The notes under the pieces: generated by a model
Told to the model about the DNA's origin: nothing
The model's database searches: none
What the model saw: the letters and a program-made list of their open reading frames with translations, nothing else
Shown: in pieces, positions 23,240 through 34,334 of the stretch
Layout: each line of letters begins with the position of its first letter
Position numbering within the stretch: the stretch's first letter is position 1
Origin: Irpex lacteus
Taxonomy: Eukaryota; Basidiomycota; Agaricomycetes; Polyporales; Irpicaceae
NCBI GenBank assembly: GCA_001986395.2
Contig: MQVO02000011.1
Location: 1,054,001-1,118,000, forward strand
Reading direction: 5' to 3'
DNA length: 64,000 nt
Made by a program: the position numbers and the translations under genes

Positions 23240-24281
23240 ATGTCTGTCGACTTTGCAAAGCTCGAGGCCCACCTCACTACCCGTTCTTACGTCGAGGGGT
23301 GAGTTTTTCGTTGCTCTGATTTTCGGCAACTTTTTGCTACAATTTAAATAAATGATGAACACAACGCTATGGTCCGTGTTTCCAAGAAGCGACTAGACAC
23401 CGCTGCTCAAGCATGCAGATACCATTCTTACCTAGCTTTCTGATATCCCTTCCCTTTTGCCTTCACGCAATCCGGGACTTCTCCAGCTAACTCCACTTCC
23501 TCTGCCCAGATACACCCCCTCGCAGGCCGATGTCACCGTCTTCAAGGCGATCACCTCCGAGCCCGCTGCCACTCTTACCAGCGTAACCCGCTGGTACAAG
23601 CACATCAAGTCCTACGAGTCCGAGTTCAGCTCACTCCCTGGCTCCAGCACCGCCGGTGAGGCATTCTTCGGATCGGGCGCTGCTGCTCCCGCTGCTGAGA
23701 AGAAGGACGAAGACGATGATGATGAGATCGATCTGTTTGGCTCTGATGAGCAGGAGGACGCTGAGGCTGAGCGTATCAAGGCTGAGCGTGTTGCTGCCTA
23801 CAACGCGAAGAAGGCTAACAAGCCCAAGGCTGCTGCCAAGGTGCGTTCCATCTTATTTATTGATGCGATGCGATTATGAGATGCTGATGTTTGCGGGTGT
23901 AGTCTGTTGTCACTCTCGAGGTCAAGCCTTGGGACGATGAGACCGATTTGGAGGCGCTCGAGAAGTCCGTTCGTTCCGTCGAGCAGGAGGGTCTCGTCTG
24001 GGGTGCCTCCAAGTGGGTACCCATCGGTTACGGTATCAAGAAGCTCCAGATCACTCTCGTCGTCGGTACGTACACATTAGTCTTGATCAGATGAGACGGC
24101 GAAAATTGATGATTGGTCTTTCGCAGAGGACGAGCTGGTCTCTACTGATGAGCTCCAGGAGAAGCTCCAGACCGACTTTGAGGAGTACATCCAGAGCACT
24201 GATATCGCTGCCATGCAGAGTACGTGTTTTTATACTCGTTCAATGTATAGCAATAGCTGACTTTTTTCTGCAGAGTTGTAA
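23240..24281 (+). CDS. Translation elongation factor eEF1B, guanine-nucleotide-exchange subunit (EF-1 beta type)
   Basis: Exons 23240-23298, 23510-23840, 23903-24065, 24127-24219 and 24274-24281 give 217 residues, the usual length. The protein reloads eEF1A with GTP during elongation. The N-terminal part ([29 protein letters not shown]) is the GST-like domain that binds eEF1B-gamma. Next comes an acidic linker with [16 protein letters not shown], the conserved phosphosite region. The C-terminal exchange domain has [20 protein letters not shown], then [18 protein letters not shown], and ends AAMQKL. Exon 1 carries only 19 codons and is followed by a 211-nt intron, long for this locus and common in highly expressed translation genes. 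The final exon has only 8 nt (AG TTG TAA). A pyrimidine-rich leader precedes the ATG. Confidence 0.96.
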
Positions 24282-24720
24282 AATGTATCATTGTAGACTA
24301 GGGCGCGTCGCTTGTGGACGCAGGATGACCATCGTGTAGCACTTTTCTAGGAAAACAAACCACATTGTATCTCGTAGCTGTACATGAATCGAGTGTCTCT
24401 TACTGGAATTCTTCGAATGATTTTCACGCTAGCTTTCGCCGTAAATGAATATGAATTGAGGGGAAGGGCAGTTCTCGCCGGCGTTGCCAGCCACCTGCCC
24501 TATTTTGACATGTTTGGCGCGCCCTTTTTGATTGTTTGTTGCTAACGCCCTGACTGGTTGTCGCCCTCCCCCTCGACAAAGACTCGCTCGTCCAGCACCC
24601 ATCTCACTCTTTCTTTCTCCAACCTCAACGTTCAACGTCCTCTTTTGAGTCACCACAGTCGTCGTCGTCGACACTAAACAACTCGTCCACTCTTTCCTCG
24701 CTACACTAAAACTGCCTGCG

Positions 24721-25624
24721 ATGAAGTCTTTTGCCGTAATTCCCCTTCTTGCCTCTGCTGCCTGGGCCTTCGTGAGTACCCCTTCTACGCGTGTATGCTC
24801 TCACGAAAGATGCTGAACAAGCATTTGCGCCGCAGACGACCCCCGCAGGCATCAGCACAACCTGCGGCGCGTACCTCCAGTCGCTCGACAAAGACACCAG
24901 CCTCGCCAGCTGCACCTCCGCAATCACCAACGCGACCTCCTCCTTCACCCCCGGCTCCTCTGGTTCCGCCTCCGTGCAAACTGCCCTCACCACCCTCGCC
25001 TCCTCCTCCGTCTGCTCCGAGGCCTCCGTTCGCACCGCCCTCACCAACTTCTACGCCGCCTGCCAACAAGAACTCGCCGCCGACAGTCCCAACACCGACG
25101 TCCTGCAAGTCTACGACGCCCTCTACGTCGTCTACCCCCTCTCCAAGGCTCTCACCTCCAAGGACGACTCCGGCAACTTCTGCGGCGCGCAGTCCCTCAA
25201 CACCCCGCCCGCGGCGGACTCCCTGTACACCGGCTCGCAACAAACTCTGACTCCCAACTTTGACAACCTCAAATCAAGCAACGCGGCGTTTTTGTTCCTC
25301 GATCCCTCCCAGAGCAAGGACAAGCTTTGCGTCGCGTGCACCCGCTCCATCCTCACCTCGTACATCTCCTTCGAATCCGACCTCGCGTACGGTCCCGGAT
25401 TGTCTAAGAGCATCCTCCTTGCGGGACAGTCCGCGTTGTACCAGGCTGTGCAGTCGACGTGCGGCGCGAGCTTCTTGAACGGCGCCGTCCAGGCTGCTGG
25501 AAGCTTGTCGGATGGTATTCTCGGTGGGAGCAGCGGTGCGGCTAGCATTCGTGCGGGTAACGGCGTCGGTGCTATTGCGTCGTTGCTCGGTGCTGCTGCT
25601 CTCGCTGTCGCGGCTGGTTTCTAA
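24721..25624 (+). CDS. Secreted, probably GPI-anchored cell-surface protein
   Basis: Exons 24721-24771 and 24836-25624 give 279 residues. Exon 1 encodes exactly a signal peptide, MKSFAVIPLLASAAWAF. The mature part has about eight cysteines, among them GISTTCGAYLQ, SVCSEASVRTAL, GNFCGAQSL and KLCVACTRSILTSYISFESD, an arrangement seen in fungal extracellular proteins of the DUF7729 type (assignment by memory of layout, not by search). The C-terminus is a Ser/Gly/Ala linker followed by a hydrophobic tail (GVGAIASLLGAAALAVAAGF), which is a GPI-attachment signal. It probably sits on the plasma membrane or wall. Codon use is strongly C-biased in the third position, which suggests high expression. 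Function is unknown. Confidence 0.85.
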
Positions 25625-26049
25625 GTCGCGAGTCGCCTTCCCTTTGTTTAATATGGGAATGAGGTAGCGAGGAGATGGGAGATGGTGGTAGATTGGTGAT
25701 TATATTCACGTCGTAGGGGGTTTTGTTGAAAGCTTGTTCTGCGCGTAGTTGGTATTTGGTCCTTGTGCATGCTGTTATATGGCTCCTGTGTGTCCTCACT
25801 CCCGAGATTTATATATACCCTCCATCTTGATCTAGCCAGGATTGGTCTTATATATTAAACTTGTGCATATAAGTGCTCCGTATACTGAGGTTGACTCATG
25901 TGCACGTTTATTGGCTTCACCATCCGACCAAGCTTGAGTCTTGGGGCGATCCCAACCAGGCCTGAGTACAACAAAACTTTTTGAGTCTTTCTCGCCGGTC
26001 CTCAACCTCAATTATCGCTGTACAAAAAGAATACGTTTTCGTTGACTTA
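25625..26049. other. Intergenic, no gene seen
   Basis: This is the 3' UTR of the secreted-protein gene and spacer to the next tRNA. No reading frame or repeat stands out. Confidence 0.45.
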
Positions 26050-26149
26050 CGACACCAGCAGGATTCGAACCTGCGCCCACAAAGTGGAATTGATCGTTTC
26101 TCGAAGAGGAGATTCTAATCAATCGCCTTAACCGCTTGGCTATAGTGCC
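26050..26149 (-). tRNA. tRNA-Ser(AGA) with intron
   Basis: On the minus strand the acceptor arms GGCACTA and TGGTGTC pair (two G-U pairs) with discriminator G. The D-arm AGCCAAGCGGTTAAGGC, variable arm CCACTTTGTGG and T-arm GGTTCGAATCC are normal for serine. The anticodon stem ATTGA/TCAAT encloses a 25-nt loop: a 7-nt loop with anticodon AGA plus an 18-nt intron. Without the intron the tRNA is 82 nt. Confidence 0.93.
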
Positions 26150-28530
26150 TTGACATAGCCACTCTCCCGTTACAATATGATGATCTACAACGCATCAAAT
26201 GATAAATTTCTTAGCTTCTCCCACAAGTAAGCAGCATCAACGGATGTTGCACGTCGATGCACGAGTGATGGGATGAGTTGATGTTTCGAAGTGTAACGGA
26301 ACAGCCTTTGAAGCGCCAACATCAAGCCTTGTAGCGTAGGAACACATGCCATCACAGTGTACTTAGTAAGTACGTGGAGGCTCTCAAATTGTAACTGTTC
26401 TCTTCGTCCGTCCGCAATGCTGCAATGGCTTTGGTTTCATACTGCTATCAACGTAAAATGCACAGCCGAGGTTTGAAAATTTGAACGCCCCCATCTTTGG
26501 GTCCCGGTGCTACACAAACCACGGAATGTCTGGGATGTAAACGCTTAATTCCAGTTCAAATTGGGGATGAGACTTCGATGCGTTTCGAGTCGAGTATTTG
26601 CATCGGGCCTCATCCCAATCACGGGGTATCGGACGTCGAGTGTCGCATTCCTAACATCATACGTAGCCTCGTGTATACTTGGGGATGGTATGCGGGGTTG
26701 AAGTACGTACCGGTCTAAATGAATAACGGTGGTTAAGTCATTGTAATCCCAGGGCCATAACAACCTTTTCCTGTTTCAGTAACCTAGACGGTGTCGTGAT
26801 GTCGCAAACGATGGCCTTTCATCACGCCGTCCCATGGTTGACTCGGAACGTTGCACGGTGAAGCCTGCACCGCATACTGGCTATGACACTAACATATGGC
26901 AATGAATCAGATTAATCTAGTAGGTTGTTTCTGCGTGTGACTGACGTCCACGGTGCGAACCGCATACGGTCCAATTAGTATAGGTATTGGGTCTCGCACC
27001 TTGAATGACTCCAATTGGCACACGAAAAACTTGAGGATACCAGATTGCGCCTGAGATAGTACTACAAAGCGAATGATCCGTCTCCATAGCTATCATCCAT
27101 GATATATGTGAAACCTAATCGTCTTCAATACACAGCGTTCAATACAAGGCGAGAAGTACTTGCCTTACGAACAAAGCTTAACAGCCGGTATGGCCACATA
27201 CCCGCTACCACCTCTTCACGGCTCGTGGATTTCAATTACCACTAGAGTACCTAACCAGCGTAAGGTGGATGACGTAGCGTTGATCCGTAATGTAGGCAAT
27301 GCAATCACATATCGCCCGTTTTCAGACCAACATGAGTGCAGAACCCAAGCACACAGTGCATTATAGAGGGGTGAGCTAAGACAGAATGACATGGTGGTCC
27401 GTGGGACGTGCCTTCTCACACACCTTGCGATGTTCGTCGTAAGCCGTCGGACCAACATAACTAGAGACGAATAATATGAGAACCTGTGGTTTATAAGTAG
27501 CCGCGAAGATAGAGGCACATACCGTTGTAAGTAATGCGTCCCGGAGCAGTATCTTACTATATCGACCGGCTGGTCTATGAAGCTTTGAAGAGCTACATAG
27601 AGGTGAATAACAAATGTTCAATGACGAGAAATTCAAATTGGTCAATGCATATGCGTGCAGCATGTGCACTCTTCGAGGAATAGTCGTGCAATTGATAACT
27701 TCCACGATCTGCGGTCTGCAATTTCTGTAAGATAACTAGTTCTCTGCTTTTGCTTGTAAGTTCAAAATACTAAGAGCAATGATGTATCCTACGCTGCACT
27801 TACACCCAGTAAAACGAGGAAACCTACGGAATCTTGAAAGTGGTTAGCGACGTTGAACACTATGCATTCGCATCTGTGGCCACGCCGACGAAACTACGAC
27901 AAACGTACCTCTGACCTACCCTGTCCTACGACGTCGTTTGACGATGACATGCCCATCCTCTGAAACTATTTAGGCTCGCGTGAATATCTTATTGGGCGAA
28001 TTAGATAATGAGAGTCAGGAAGCTCTCACTGGATCGCATACCGCGTAGGGATTATAAGCATACAAGAAAGAGTCGCAGATACAAAGCAATGATACGTACT
28101 GCGTCTCAGGATTCGTCGTTCCCGAGTCTTCGAGCCCGGTGCCTAAGCTCAGAGGGTTACGATGTGTTTTTTGAACCAGTGTCCTGCGACGTGTCTGTGC
28201 GGTGATATTTGTGTGCCTGTATGAGACCCTGACCATTGAAATCCGAAGAGTTCTCTTGCTCGAATGTGACAGTTCAAAGCGAAGAGAAACCGAGATGATG
28301 ATCGCACCTCAGAGGATGATTAGGGTTTATGTAAGGTTAGGCGCTTCAACTTTGTATGCTGAGGATGACAATGATGATGAGCTGGCAACAGTGACAAACG
28401 AATGCACAACAGCCATCAGCCTCGACGAACAAGCCCGGAGATAGAATGAGAAACCATTTTGAAGCGCCGCCGACTAGTACTCAAACATTCAAGGCTCCTC
28501 GCAACAGTTGCACCCAACTGCCGCGCCTCG
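26150..28530. other. Gene-poor region, 2.4 kb
   Basis: Composition becomes more AT-rich and no frame above about 100 codons with splice support is present. Around 26555-26625 an imperfect inverted pair (ATTGGGGATGAG and CTCATCCCAAT) is visible, with nothing else suggesting a mobile element. I regard the stretch as non-coding. Confidence 0.4.
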
Positions 28531-30205
28531 ATGGAACAATCTGTGGGTAGGCGGGCTGGTAGTATTAGCTATGATAAACATCCTGCTCCCCACGTGAAGC
28601 TCGGTACGTCGGGTGAATTCTTTTGTTTGCACATATAGCAACTTATCAAATATACTGGCACGCATGCTGTACTTACTCAGATCAAGCTGAAGTAGCTATC
28701 ATCGCTGGCCTGTCTGCACCAGTGCATATTTTCTGGGTCCCAATTTTACGACTTAAACCAGACGGCATCGAGGACTGGCCAAAAGACCGCGTCCTGTTCT
28801 CCAAAGCTGCTGGTACCGCAACCGTGTCGGCCGTCTTCGTCACCTACCAGTCTATTCTCCAGCCTGTGCCGGACCTAGGAAACTTTGGAGACCTTTGGAT
28901 CACCCCAAACACCCTCTTTTGGAAAGAAGAGGGAGGTAATTGGAGGAGATGGGTGCCTCGGTTCTACTTTCACCGCTGTCCGTACGACGCACAGCGCGGT
29001 CTCATGTTATCGCACTGGGCGGAATTCAAGTACGCCGGCCCTACAACTGCGGTAGGCGAGCGTCGTGAATGGGCCTGTGAGTACCAATGACAGTGACAGC
29101 AACCCACTTGGCACATATGATCTGAGTATGCTAACTCTCCGACAGTGAACAGAGTCCCGCGCTCGTGCATTCCGTTATCCTTCAGAGAGCAGATACCGCG
29201 TGTTGCGGATGTCATCGAGACGGAACATCGAAAGCTGGAAGAGGCTGATGTTACTCTTCTCTTCAACGTCCGCCTTGATTATATACGCCTTGGTGATGAG
29301 GCCGCGGTACTCGCTGCGCATCAAGTCGAACCAGCTCAGAACCAGGAGCAGGATGAGGACGAGGACTTGCATCCCGATCCCCAGGGTGAGACAGGAGACG
29401 GTGAATCTCTCCGCGAAGAAGACATCGAGCAGGAGCCTGCCGAATCTCAGCTTCCAGAAAGCGGTCCAGGAAGCGATGTCAACTTCTCCGAAGATTCTGT
29501 TGAACGAATACCCGTAGAGTCTCAAGTTCGAGAGCCTGAGGATGGTGGTGGTGAAGATGCACCTACTCCCGAAGAGCAGGCGGAGGAGAATGGTGGAGAC
29601 GACATACCAAATCCTCGAGCCTTAATCACCCAGGCACCTCCAGAAGCGAACAGCAGAAGATATTCGGAGAAGTCAATCCAGGTTGAACCAATGTCCGTAG
29701 ACCTCCAGGATGAAGAGCGTCCAGGAGATAACGTACCACCGACTGTTGCAGACCCTATTGAGCGTACAGTCATCGATACCCAGCTATCTGAAGGGGAGGT
29801 CGAAGTGCTGCTCGATGAAGTGGACTCCAGTCAGGGACGGTCTCCTATACAGTCACCAGAGCTTCGTGCACAGGAAGGGAATACCTCGATGGAGTATGAC
29901 TCTGCGGATCTAGAAGACATGGATGTAAGTCTCATCGTATTCGAAATCACCCGACAATATTGTAATGAATACTAATGTATGTCGACTTCCCACATGCGTA
30001 GATCGACCCCGTCTTCGAAGCGAAACGCCAACAATTCGAAGAGCACATATCGGTCATTGACCGTCTCGTCGAGACCATGCGCGCCGATGTTGAGGGTGGA
30101 GACGAGGAGTGGTTAGATAGCACTGCGTCTGATGTACGCATGGTTGCGCTTCTTGCGAAGGATATCTTGGCGAGGAGGGATCCTGGTCAGCCGAGGGTGC
30201 TTTAG
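28531..30205 (+). CDS. Orphan protein P1, GDLW-motif family with acidic low-complexity middle
   Basis: Exons 28531-28603, 28681-29076, 29146-29924 and 30002-30205 give 483 residues. I do not recognise the family. The first 160 residues form a conserved domain: APVHIFWVPILRLKP, VFVTYQSI, GNFGDLWITPNTLFWKEEGG, RCPYDAQRGLMLSHWAEFKY. A helical segment follows (IPLSFREQIPRVADVIETEH, LLFNVRLDYIRL). Residues 220-410 are acidic and repetitive in Glu, Pro and Gln. The C-terminal exon encodes a charged helix (FEEHISVIDRLVETMRADVE) and a tail with MVALLAKDILARR. The start is supported because the whole exon-1 product, from MEQSVG to the phase-1 donor, aligns with exon 1 of the convergent paralogue at 30817-32261. 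All three intron positions except the second are shared with it. Cell location is not evident; there is no signal peptide or membrane segment. Confidence 0.78.
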
Positions 30206-30816
30206 GTGTTTAGACTCTTCTTTTATGGATAGTATCGATACTAATTTCAATGGTACTGATTGGAGGTGAAGTAGAAGAGTTGAGCTCTGCTCGTAGCCCG
30301 TTGCCAAGGTCGTAGATTAAAACGTGTAAGGTAGCATTTATAGGTACTACGTTCAATGTGTTCAAGTTGTTGTTGCTTGTCAACTTGAAGGCCGCGATTC
30401 GGAAGATCATAGTAGCGGCTTCTCGACTCGCATCCACCACCCCTCGAGCTTCAAGCGTCAAGCTTCACGTTAGGGCACGAAATCCATCAAGGCTTCAACT
30501 GCCGATCCCCGTGCTTTTACTGTGTTTCATCGTGCACGTATCAGCTTCATGGATGCGAACTTGAAGGATGGCGAGTCTCCGAGTAAGCATACTGGGGCAC
30601 ATTCCTTCGTACTCCTTGAAGGACAAGAGAACACTAAACAACTGTACATATCATTGTTATATTATGTGCCCAAATTCTCCAACGGTGTCGAACGATGTAT
30701 GGGTACTTAATAGGATAATACTTGAAACATTATGGATAATCGTGCTGAAAGACCCGCTTCTTGACATGTACGTGGTAAATAGATGGCTGCTCTACAAGCC
30801 AGGCGTACATGTGACC

Positions 30817-32261
30817 TCAAGAACTTGAATGATGTCTCGACAAGATTTTACGAGAAGCGAGAGCTACATCGCGCAGATCAGGGCTAATACGATCCAACCA
30901 ATCTCGATCTTGCAGTTCGCTCTCCGTATCCAAAGTATCCGCGAGGTGACGTAGGATGGATGTATGCTCTTTGAGTTGCCGCCATGATGTTTCTAAGTTG
31001 TCATCAACCTAGAGCTTGGTTTGAGGAGGCTAATTTTGAAAGTAATCACTCTAATATACCTCTATATTGTCTTGTGTTTCCACGTCCAGACTCATGGTCA
31101 GGCTCGGTGATGCTGGCCTAGCTGACTTTACGGACTGCGTGACCGATGTCCGGTTGCAAGGCACATCGAGCATAAACTCCACCTCATCTTCGGAGCCGTC
31201 AGATGCGGAATTAACAGAGTCGCAGTCGCAGCTCTGACATTCTGATTCTGTGCATGTTCTTTGAAACGAGAGATCGACGAGGGGGTTTGAGTCATCTCCA
31301 GTCTCCTGCGTATTCAAACCGTAAATCACTGGTGAAAACGAGCTTGAGCCTCTTTCGGCAGGACCTGAATGGACTACGATATTTTATGAGAACTATTCGA
31401 TATTTGAGGAGACAAGGATTTACCTGCGTGTGCTTGACCCAGCAACGTCTGTTGGGTGGTTAAGAGAGCGTGATTATGTATTAAACCTGGTGTGTCATAT
31501 TCCTCGCGACCATTGCCTTCAAGGTCTCCGCTTTGTCGACGTAAATTGTCTAAATACGCATTCAAAAGAAGAACATGGTCGTGCTCAGTAAGATCTTTGC
31601 ACGACTTGCTCAGTATGGTACGCATGTGGGACGACTCTTCCCTGACATGCTCGGGGATGGAGTGTAATGGGACACCCTGATCTAGTTTCGACGTATGTTG
31701 CATCAGACTTGAAGGAAGCAGATGTAATGACACCAGGTACGCACTCCTCCATTTCCTCACTTCTTTTCTCGCGGTGTCATTGGCGATGTACTTGAAGTGA
31801 GCGTTGCTTGTCCAGGCGAGCCGTCGAGAAGGATCAAATGGGCAAGGGTATTTGACTTTCCTGTTCCACGGAGTCCATGAACCGCTGGCTGTCTTGATGA
31901 ACATCGCTTGTGGCATAACCCATAGGTCTCCGTGAGACCCAAGCGACGCCAGAGGTCCGCTATTTGACTGGTAGGCAACACAGACCCCAGTCATAGTCTT
32001 CCCGGTGAGGGACATGTACGAGCGGCTGTGGAGCCAGGTAGGGCAATTCTTGATTTGAGTGTTGACACCCATATGGTTCACCCAAAAAATGTTGATTGGA
32101 ATAGGCGAGGTGGCGATGAGTTTACGTTCCATCTGGTCTGAATAATCCTTGAGTACGACGGTACTTACTTCCGCGCTTTGTTTATGAGAAGCGGACTTAC
32201 CAATAACAATGTGTTGATAAGGGTGGGTGCTATAGACTACGGAGGCCGCCATGACATTCAT
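30817..32261 (-). CDS. Orphan protein P2, paralogue of P1
   Basis: Exons 32201-32261, 31424-32137, 31060-31364 and 30817-31008 give 423 residues. Matches to P1 run the full length: PINIFWVNHMGVNTQ, TGVCVAYQSN, GSHGDLWVMPQAMFIK, CPFDPSRRLAWTSNAHFKYI, then LLLNAYLDNLRR, and the C-terminal helix WRQLKEHTSILRHLADTLD with ASRKILSRHHSSS at the end. Exon 1 ends in phase 1 before DQMERKL as exon 1 of P1 ends before DQAEVA. The intron that splits P1 after REWA is absent here; the frame is open across that point. The variable middle is shorter and has a small Cys cluster (CQSCDCD) instead of the long acidic tract. It faces P1 tail to tail with 611 bp between stops, so the pair arose by inverted duplication and has diverged strongly. 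Function is unknown. Confidence 0.76.
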
Positions 32262-33320
32262 GTACAATTGAAAGGTTCGTACGTATCAGGCAGCTGCAGT
32301 CTGCTAGTGAAGCTGGTGAAGGTTCGAACTCAATGCTTACTATGCCGCGAGCCTGGTAGACGTCCATGACGCATTGGGAAGATTGGCAGAGACCCCTGAT
32401 ACTCCACGGCTTACTGCTAAGCGCTCATAGGTTGGATCCTTCGACTCCGAGGAGTTGAACTTGATCATGAACCAGCGAACCCAACTACACAAAGCAATCG
32501 CAAGATGGATACCGATCCGTAGTCGAAACATCATATTCCTCCGAGTCATGGCATCATCCATTGACAAGTTTACGTTCAGTATGTTAAAATCACCCAGTCA
32601 CCGCAGAACTCATGCGTATGTGACTGCCAGAGCTATTGGCGAATATCCTGGACCTTCTCAACGAAGATGGTCCCTTCCTCTCTGCAAGACTATGACTGGC
32701 AGAGTGGTGAGGCTTAAGTCCGCCTTTGCGTCGACTTGCCCCCATTGTGCCAACTGGATTCGTCGGTATATGTTTCCGTTCATCACCCTCCGATCGTCCC
32801 AAAGACTTCACAGCCTTGTTGTCGAAATACAGCAGGATCCGTCGCGCTCTCGCCTTCTGAACATAGGGAAGGAGTAGTGCTGGTGCATAACCTTGTGAAT
32901 CAATTGATTACCTTTGGTATCACAGTATCGAACGTCTAGAGGCTCGTTGAACGCACAGTCCTCTTTTATTATGCAAGTGGCCCTGTACGTATCAGATCGA
33001 CCGCACACTACAACACTGGCTCACCGTTGTACATGTTCTACTCGCTTACACAGATTGTGCCGATCACCCGAACGCGACGACAGCATACTCAAGTTTTGAA
33101 CCATGACGCTTGGACACAAACGACTGAGCTTGCCTATTCGAAGTCAAGATTCAGACCACTTGGGACTCACCATCGTAGACTATCAATTCGATAACGCGGT
33201 ATACAATGTCATTGATGATGAAGGAACGTCGTCGTGATGATGATTATAGTACAACGCGTAAAATTACATGATTATATTCCTTGCGGTTGGATACAACGAG
33301 GCATAACGATCGCGTCGCGT
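32262..33320. other. Gene-free region, 1.06 kb
   Basis: This lies between the start of P2 and the stop of the CsbD-like gene. A 140-codon plus frame (32455-32877) has no domain, no paralogue and no clear splice partners. I could not align it with P1 or P2. I leave it uncalled. Confidence 0.4.
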
Positions 33321-33764
33321 TTACGACGAGGGGTCGTTGATGTTCTGCTGGGCCTGGCCCTTATCATGACGAATGTTGCCTATAACGATCTAAGTCAGCA
33401 TCGCAGCAGTGAAGCGTACACAGTCGCGCTCTACTCACCAGTAGCCTCCTGCTGACGGTCACCAGTGATGGCGCCAACAACGGCGTCCTTCTTGCCACCG
33501 AGACGGTCGGCGGTGCCTTCGACGTAGCCCTTGGCTTGGGCAGCCTTGTACTCGGCCTCGCCCTGGGCGTGCTCTTCGCGGCCGGAAGTCTGCCAAGACT
33601 CGAGGCCGGTCGCGTTGCCGATGGCCTCGACGATGTTGCCCTTAGTAGAGTGGTATTGACCGGTGGTCTTACTACAAAAGAATGACGTGTGTGAGAAGGA
33701 GCATGACACGAGTGAAGGGGAGATGAACGTACTTGGGCTCAGAGTTGGCGTTGCTGGAAGACAT
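33321..33764 (-). CDS. CsbD-like stress protein (Hmp1-type cruciform/mismatch-binding homologue)
   Basis: Exons 33733-33764, 33439-33671 and 33321-33379 give 107 residues. The sequence starts [20 protein letters not shown] and continues [56 protein letters not shown] and ends in a [15 protein letters not shown] motif. The paired GxxxExxGNxTG and [12 protein letters not shown] segments are the CsbD-like repeat, a small helical, highly polar domain; in bacteria CsbD is a general-stress protein. Fungal members were described in Ustilago as Hmp1, which binds mismatched and cruciform DNA; that role here is by homology. The size is normal for the fungal family. CRE-like TGACGTCA elements lie 150 bp upstream of the start, which fits stress control by ATF/CREB-type bZIP factors. 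Confidence 0.9.
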
Positions 33765-33901
33765 GATGATAGTGGTAGGTCGTTAAAAAGTGGTTGATGA
33801 GAGTGATTGAGGATGAAGTGGTTGTGGTGTGGGATTCTGAAGACACAGAGCAGCTTTCGAGAGTCCTTATATACTCACGAAAACCCCAGGGCAAGCGACG
33901 G

Positions 33902-33924
33902 TGACGTCGGTGGAAGTGACGTCA
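33902..33924. promoter_or_regulatory. Paired CRE-type sites upstream of the CsbD-like gene
   Basis: TGACGTCG (33902-33909) is followed 7 nt later by the perfect palindrome TGACGTCA (33917-33924). They lie about 140-160 bp upstream of the minus-strand start at 33764. TGACGTCA is the classical ATF/CREB (Atf1/Sko1) target. Function in this promoter is inferred. Confidence 0.5.
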
Positions 33925-34281
33925 ACGAGCCTGGGGGCTCCTCCTTCGTGGCGTTGTTTGGCGTTGACGCTCCTGCGAGTTGCCAGGAACGGCAGTTAGG
34001 AACGAACGCGTCACTTCGCATCCCTTCGGCCGTTCTAGCTCGTGATTGTGCGGACGCCCTTCTGGGCCGAAAGAAGCATGAGAGTCGTTGCGGAATTATG
34101 TCGACACTTGCAGTTCAAGCACGTATGTCTCTCCGCCACTGGACACGTCACGTCGGCTGTCGAACTTGCAAGTATACGACCGCACTTCCAGCAAAATTGG
34201 TCATGTTCTGGTCAGCTACGTACACATGAGCAAGAAAGTTAGTCAGTGAGTCTGAATCGATGCTTCATAGTTTCTGCAGAG

Positions 34282-34334
34282 GTGGATGACGTAGTATGCG
34301 AGCCTGCTGCGCGCGAATGACGTCATCCACGTGG
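34282..34334. repeat. Inverted repeat with embedded CRE and E-box
   Basis: The 11-bp arms GTGGATGACGT (34282-34292) and ACGTCATCCAC (34320-34330) are exact reverse complements separated by 27 nt. The right arm overlaps a perfect TGACGTCA (34318-34325) and is followed at once by the palindrome CCACGTGG (34327-34334). It could be a regulatory element or a small hairpin. Confidence 0.5.

Noticed and set aside
24785..25243. Long Gly-rich antisense and Pro-rich sense frames over the secreted-protein gene
   Set aside because: These are shadow frames of a GC-biased coding exon. The true frame has a signal peptide, spaced Cys and a GPI tail.
26555..26625. Imperfect inverted repeat that might be a small transposon end
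   Set aside because: The arms are short and mismatched, there is no target duplication, and no second copy is in the window.
32455..32877. 140-codon plus-strand frame near P2, considered as a third paralogue
   Set aside because: It could not be aligned with P1 or P2 motifs (IFWV, GDLW, FKY) on either strand.
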